A DNA stretch of 64,000 nucleotides from NCBI GenBank assembly GCA_023212645.1, contig JALBYC010000006.1, positions 1-64,000 on the forward strand. Reading direction: 5' to 3'. Made by a program: the position numbers and the translations under genes. This DNA is from Farysia itapuensis. Its lineage: Eukaryota > Basidiomycota > Ustilaginomycetes > Ustilaginales > Ustilaginaceae. The notes below the pieces were generated by a model. The model did no database searches. It was given only the letters and a program-made list of their open reading frames with translations, and was not told where the DNA came from. Positions 59,587 through 64,000 of this stretch are shown here, piece by piece (positions within the stretch are counted from its first letter, which is position 1; each line of letters opens with the position of its first letter).

Positions 59587-59929
59587 GCTGGCGGAAATAT
59601 TGAGAGCGTTGTGCAAGTGGAGGAGACTCGAGACTCAGCATCTTTCACTGCAACTCACATTTACGCCTTGAGCCTTTGCATGCTTGCGCTGCTTGAAGCA
59701 ATTGCAGCAATGAGCAAATTCAAGAATTGTGTAAGATCTCGAAGTTGCAGTCTTTGGGTCGCGGGTCGATCGGGTCCGTGCTTCAGATCATCTTAGCCGT
59801 GGAGACTCGCTGTACCGTTAGAAAACACACAAATCCAGGCACTCTCAGAGGCAACGGCTCACACCATCATCCTCACATCAGATGAGGTGAGGGGCAAATC
59901 AATCTCTATTCGCCTTATAAATTCTCGCC
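59587..59929. other. Divergent promoter, RAD14 / SEC16
   Basis: 343 bases without a gene. No full ACGCGT box or clear TATA element is seen; an AT-rich CTTATAAATT lies at 59914-59923, too close to the SEC16 ATG to be a confident TATA box. Confidence 0.45.
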
Positions 59930-62900
59930 ATGACAGATCAGCAGCCCTCAAGCGCTGTCAGCGTCGAAAGTGAGCAGAAGGGAGACAGCAACACTTCATC
60001 CTTGCAAGTTCCAACGTCACAACCAGCAACACATAGGAAAGGACATGCACCTCAACCCAGCGTCGGAATAGCGGCTTCTTTGTTTGGCTCTGGAGGGGAT
60101 GATGACCCATTCTCTGCCATTTCTGCTTCTGGCAACAGCGCTATCGATTCTTTCAGCGCTAGCTTAGATCAAGTGCAAGAGGCAGACGAAGAGCCTGAAA
60201 CTACCGAGAACCCTTCAGGCACGCTTGCCACTCCTTCGGACCCGGTCTCTGAGCTGTTTGGCTCCATGAATCTCGAGTCATCGGCCTCGCACGCTCGCAC
60301 GGCGCATGATCATCCCACAACATCAAGTGCCGCATCTCAGACGAATCATGATAGCTCAACAGCTGCACCTGCCACACCCGGTGGTCTTTTTGCTGAATCT
60401 AGCTACTCGGACGACTGGCTTCAGGGGGCTACAACCAATGAGCCTACCTCTGTCGATCCTTTCGCGATCGTAGATGGCGCTCAAGAACCCCAAAGCTGGG
60501 TCAATGGCTCCGATCACGAGTCGGGAAATCAGTACAGTCATGACGTAAGTGCAGGCGCTACGTACGACCAACAGTTTGGCAATGATTATAACGCCGAGTA
60601 CAATGCTCAGCCCTATGATGAGCAGGAGCTGGATGCCTACGGAAGACCCATAGGGACCATTGACTACTCAGAAGGTGCTCAATATGACAGCGTCCACGGC
60701 TACTATCCACCCGAGAATTACAATTCCCAAGATTCATCGTATGCGCCGCATGCATATGGTTTAGACGCAGAGGTTCAAGGGTACGACAACTACGCTGGTG
60801 TATATCAGCCCCAGCCTCAAAACAATTATCCTGCCCATACGTACGATGCCAATCTTCCTTCGACTGGGACGGAGTTGTACGCACCGTCTCAACAGAATGA
60901 CGCGACCACGTCATTTGGCTACTCAGGTGCTCAGCCATCAACAGACGGTCAAATGGCAGAGCCGAACCACAACCTGCATTCACAAGGTCAGTCGGGATAT
61001 GCTCCCCAAGGTTCCGCTTATGATCATTCAACGCAGCACAGCTATCAGCCACAGCATTATGACCAAAGCTACCAGCAGCCGTCGTTTGAGTCTCACGTCC
61101 CAGGCTATGGAACGGACGTCCTCGATTCGTCAGGTAGCTACAAGCCGTCGTTAGCTCAAGAGGTCTATCAGCCTCAGCAGCAATCATCATACGATCAGCA
61201 AGCTGATGATCATACAAGCTACAGTCAACAGTACGATCAGTATGGCCATGATGATAACAGCCTCGCACAGCAGAACTATGATCAGTCTGGGTATGACTTC
61301 TTTGATCAGCAAAATTCGAGACAGCTGGATCGCGGGTCATCTGCCTACGAGCAGCATGCCTATACTTCAACGGCGATTGATTCTTATCCTGATTCTGATG
61401 GCCGTAAAGATCGAGACGCTTACAATCAAGACGATGATCAGCATGTTAATGCAAGTCGGTTTGAAGGACAGGTAGACCAAGCTGAGGCTGCCCAACATGG
61501 TCAGGGCGCAAACATTTTGTATCCCGAGAAGCAAGAGAAGCCTCAACCCTGGCTGGAGCAGCTGGACGCAGCAGCTCAGTCTCCTCAGCACTCGCCCCAG
61601 AAGTACCCGAGCATCTACTCGGCAGTCGATGAAGGCAAAGATGATTCGGCTCAGAATGACTTTGATGCTTTGTCTCGTCCAAACGACGACGATGAACGCT
61701 TCAATAACCATCACGGCCTCCAAAGTCATGAGAACCATCAAAACACAACGTCTTTCACAGATCAAGATAGTTCGTATGCCGACGAGAGCACATTGAATCC
61801 ATATGGGCACACTCACTCCGTCTATGCGGACAACCAGGAAATATATCGCAATGACCTGGCTACACCCTCGGCTGGAGTCTTTGCCGAGGATGCGCCGTAC
61901 GTGACTACACCTACACCTCAGCACCACGAAGAGAAAGTGACATCTCCAACAATCTCAAATAGTCGGAGATACGCTCCGTACGATCCTTCGGAGGCAACGA
62001 GCTCTCATGACCGCGAGATTCCATCTGGAGCTCGGCATGACTCTTACGGTGACGGCGTCGACGATGGTGGCTACTTTAGTGCCGACATTGCACAGAGCGC
62101 GCCTCTCATTTATGCCCCGCCCAGCAGCTATGGAGCGCCCACGTCTCCATATCCTCCTGCGGCGGCTTCTTCGGTGTCCAGAAGTGTCACAGACGAAGCC
62201 GATTCGAAGGGTTCTCTCGACGGGACCAATGATCCACTACGGACTATGCAGAACGCCAGGATTCCTCTGGCTACATTCGGTATTGGAGGCAAGCTCGTGA
62301 CATACTTCCCGTCTGCTTCACATGCGACCGCCGAGCACGGAGACACGTCTGCTGATAGCACCTATGGCTCCTACGCTTACAACGCATCAAGTCATTCGAC
62401 AAATGTGATTGTACAGCCCATGGCGCAGCTCATTCCTTCGTCTTCGTATGCTTCTCTTTTCGATCCAGCTACTTTCCCTGGTCCCGCATTTGATGGTGCT
62501 GCTTCTGCCACTACGCTTTCCAGAGCAACTGGTGGCGCCGCTGCGAACAAGACGAAGAAAGCTGGTATCGTGAAGCATCTCGAAGAGCGGATTCAGGATC
62601 TCTCAGCAGGCATTGGCTATCTTCGTCGAAGGCCATCGTTCAACATGGATCAAGGCACAAACGATCCCGTCACATCTCCTCAGAGCGCCGCAGAGCTGGA
62701 AAGCCGACGAGTTGAGGACAAGGTTCAGCTCCTTCAGTTGCTCAAGCTGCTTGTTGAAAATGACGGCCAAACAACGACGCCAGGTTTCGAACAGGGTGTC
62801 AGAGCGTTGATTGTTCCCGACAATCCTGCTTCCGCGCTGCCAAGTGGATTCGGACCCGCATCGTCCGTTCCGAGCTCCGATGACCCTAGTGGAACACTGG

Positions 62901-64000
62901 TCCGCTCGTATGAGCTCAAGACAACCTTCTTGCAGAAGCTTCAGACTATGCTACTTCGGGGCGAACGTAGAGAAGCTGTTGACTATGCTGTGGCTCAGCG
63001 GATGTGGGCACATGCTATGACCATTTCAAGCTGCGTCGACAAGGATTGCTGGAAGACTGTCGTAGGTCAGTTCATAGAGCAAGAGCTTGGTCTCGCCGAG
63101 ACGAAGCTAGCTGGACAAGGCGATCTGCAAGGTCTCAAGGTTGCGTACAATGTCTTTTCTGGTCAGGATCCTGTTTCGATCTTTGACCTGTTCAGGGTCA
63201 AGACGCAGCTCCATTTGCAACCCGGTGTCCAACCTCAGACTGACCAGAACAACTCGTCCCTGCCAAGCTGGAAGGAGGCAGCCGCCATCGTATCATCCAA
63301 CAAGAGCCCTTCTGACGGAGCAGCACTGACTGCGATTGGCGATGGTCTTTCTACGAGGGGGCTTGTTGAGGCTGCTCACTTTTGCTATCTCCTCTCGCCA
63401 CAAAGCTCGCCAATGGGAGGTGCCGACACCACAGCTATTCGCTTCTCGCTGCTCGGACTGCCAAACCCGAAGACCTCTACCTCTTTCTTCTGTGATCTTG
63501 ATGGCATCATGATGACAGAAGTGCTTGAGTACGCGCACGGACTCGTTCCAGTCGCCAAAGGACAAGAAGCATTCGCTGGTATTCCGCATCTGCAAGCTTA
63601 CAAGCTGGTACACGCACATGCCCTTGCCGAATTGGGCGATGTATCGAAAGCTCAGAAGTACTGTGAGGCAATTGCATACTCGCTGAAGCTGTGCAAGAAC
63701 TCGCCATACCTACACACAACGTTGTTGTCTCAGTTGAAGCAACTATCGGACCGACTTGTCGGCGCACCGCACCGAGGGCCTGGTGGCAACTGGGTCACTC
63801 GAAAGATGCAGAGACCGACCCTGGACGGAGTCTGGGGTGCTTTAGAGGGTCGCTTCACGAAGTTCATCGCCGGAGAAGATGGTTCGACAGAAGCGGACTC
63901 GCCGAGTCGAAACAACAAGGGTAGCGGCGGATCGAGTCTTGGACCTTTCTCACATTACAGTGCAATCACCCCTGATGCGACTTCTGGTGGTATCACCCGA
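59930..64000 (+). CDS. SEC16: COPII coat assembly protein Sec16 (5' part; runs off the window)
   Basis: 1357 codons are open from the ATG at 59930 to the window end, without a stop; the 3' part is missing. Sec16 organises ER exit sites and binds Sec23, Sec24, Sec31 and Sec13. Residues 1-750 are disordered, rich in Y, Q, S, D and N. The central conserved domain includes FGIGGKLVTYFPS near residue 780. The ACE1-type helical domain begins near 990 with LQTMLLRGERREAVDYAVAQ, then RMWAHAMTIS, VYNVFSGQDP-like repeats, LVEAAHFCYLLS and LQAYKLVHAHALAELGDVSKA. A GTAAGTGCAG at 60545 looks like a donor but the frame reads through without a break. Confidence 0.93.
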   Translation, partial: MTDQQPSSAVSVESEQKGDSNTSSLQVPTSQPATHRKGHAPQPSVGIAASLFGSGGDDDPFSAISASGNSAIDSFSASLDQVQEADEEPETTENPSGTLATPSDPVSELFGSMNLESSASHARTAHDHPTTSSAASQTNHDSSTAAPATPGGLFAESSYSDDWLQGATTNEPTSVDPFAIVDGAQEPQSWVNGSDHESGNQYSHDVSAGATYDQQFGNDYNAEYNAQPYDEQELDAYGRPIGTIDYSEGAQYDSVHGYYPPENYNSQDSSYAPHAYGLDAEVQGYDNYAGVYQPQPQNNYPAHTYDANLPSTGTELYAPSQQNDATTSFGYSGAQPSTDGQMAEPNHNLHSQGQSGYAPQGSAYDHSTQHSYQPQHYDQSYQQPSFESHVPGYGTDVLDSSGSYKPSLAQEVYQPQQQSSYDQQADDHTSYSQQYDQYGHDDNSLAQQNYDQSGYDFFDQQNSRQLDRGSSAYEQHAYTSTAIDSYPDSDGRKDRDAYNQDDDQHVNASRFEGQVDQAEAAQHGQGANILYPEKQEKPQPWLEQLDAAAQSPQHSPQKYPSIYSAVDEGKDDSAQNDFDALSRPNDDDERFNNHHGLQSHENHQNTTSFTDQDSSYADESTLNPYGHTHSVYADNQEIYRNDLATPSAGVFAEDAPYVTTPTPQHHEEKVTSPTISNSRRYAPYDPSEATSSHDREIPSGARHDSYGDGVDDGGYFSADIAQSAPLIYAPPSSYGAPTSPYPPAAASSVSRSVTDEADSKGSLDGTNDPLRTMQNARIPLATFGIGGKLVTYFPSASHATAEHGDTSADSTYGSYAYNASSHSTNVIVQPMAQLIPSSSYASLFDPATFPGPAFDGAASATTLSRATGGAAANKTKKAGIVKHLEERIQDLSAGIGYLRRRPSFNMDQGTNDPVTSPQSAAELESRRVEDKVQLLQLLKLLVENDGQTTTPGFEQGVRALIVPDNPASALPSGFGPASSVPSSDDPSGTLVRSYELKTTFLQKLQTMLLRGERREAVDYAVAQRMWAHAMTISSCVDKDCWKTVVGQFIEQELGLAETKLAGQGDLQGLKVAYNVFSGQDPVSIFDLFRVKTQLHLQPGVQPQTDQNNSSLPSWKEAAAIVSSNKSPSDGAALTAIGDGLSTRGLVEAAHFCYLLSPQSSPMGGADTTAIRFSLLGLPNPKTSTSFFCDLDGIMMTEVLEYAHGLVPVAKGQEAFAGIPHLQAYKLVHAHALAELGDVSKAQKYCEAIAYSLKLCKNSPYLHTTLLSQLKQLSDRLVGAPHRGPGGNWVTRKMQRPTLDGVWGALEGRFTKFIAGEDGSTEADSPSRNNKGSGGSSLGPFSHYSAITPDATSGGITR

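Noticed and set aside
60545..60556. GTAAGTGCAG as an intron donor in SEC16
   Set aside because: The frame continues with matching low-complexity sequence and no stop; no suitable acceptor improves the protein.

Overview
The window is nuclear DNA from a basidiomycete, most likely a smut fungus (Ustilaginales, Ustilago/Sporisorium/Pseudozyma type). Evidence: densely packed genes on both strands, many long intronless reading frames, introns of about 58-90 nt with GTAAGT/GTACGT donors and CTGAC-like branch points, fungal Zn2Cys6 regulators, a group III hybrid histidine kinase, a fungal alternative oxidase and Knr4/Smi1. About 33 protein genes are supported. I found no tRNA, rRNA, CRISPR array or transposon. 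The species call is inference.

Layout. 1-9.5 kb: Zn2Cys6 regulator, secreted GH18 glycosidase, DPB2 (five exons, minus strand). 9.5-16 kb: OPT transporter, secreted NucA/NucB-type nuclease, second Zn2Cys6 regulator. 16-22.4 kb: aldehyde dehydrogenase, uracil-DNA glycosylase, TXNDC17-like thioredoxin, a PGG-repeat glycine-zipper protein, an R3H-associated-domain protein. 22.4-32.5 kb: mitochondrial uL6m diverging from cytosolic eL34, alternative oxidase, an Ndt80-type regulator, NDP kinase. 32.9-37.5 kb: THOC3-like WD40 protein and a composite mitochondrial locus. 38-46 kb: a PrnB/IDO-like protein and a Nik1-type kinase. 46.5-55 kb: Yippee, Ytm1, a seven-exon metallophosphoesterase, Rmd5/Gid2, a small zinc-finger protein, Knr4/Smi1. 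55.9-64 kb: glucosidase I, Rad14/XPA and the first 1357 codons of SEC16, which runs off the window.

The most unusual locus is 34184-37516 on the minus strand. One uninterrupted 701-codon frame runs through an aldo-keto reductase, then a mitochondrial-presequence-like segment ending in the conserved N-terminal KMNM motif of branched-chain keto acid dehydrogenase E1-beta, then a complete mitochondrial ribosomal protein uL10m. The rest of E1-beta lies downstream, behind a strong 3' splice site. Joining the GTGCGT donor after KMNMYT (36136) to the CTAG acceptor (35174) restores a normal E1-beta N-terminus exactly and removes a 963-nt intron that contains all of uL10m. Splicing would give E1-beta and retention uL10m, with shared upstream sequence; this resembles the plant sdh2/rps14 arrangement. 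The in-frame reductase ahead of it resembles tandem mitochondrial precursors such as fission yeast Rsm22-Cox11.

Themes: mitochondrial function (AOX, uL6m, uL10m, E1-beta, possibly the long UNG form), DNA replication and repair (DPB2, UNG, RAD14) with MluI-box-like motifs upstream of two of these genes, the secretory pathway and cell wall (GLS1, SEC16, KNR4, GH18), and nutrient or stress signalling (OPT, Nik1, Rmd5).
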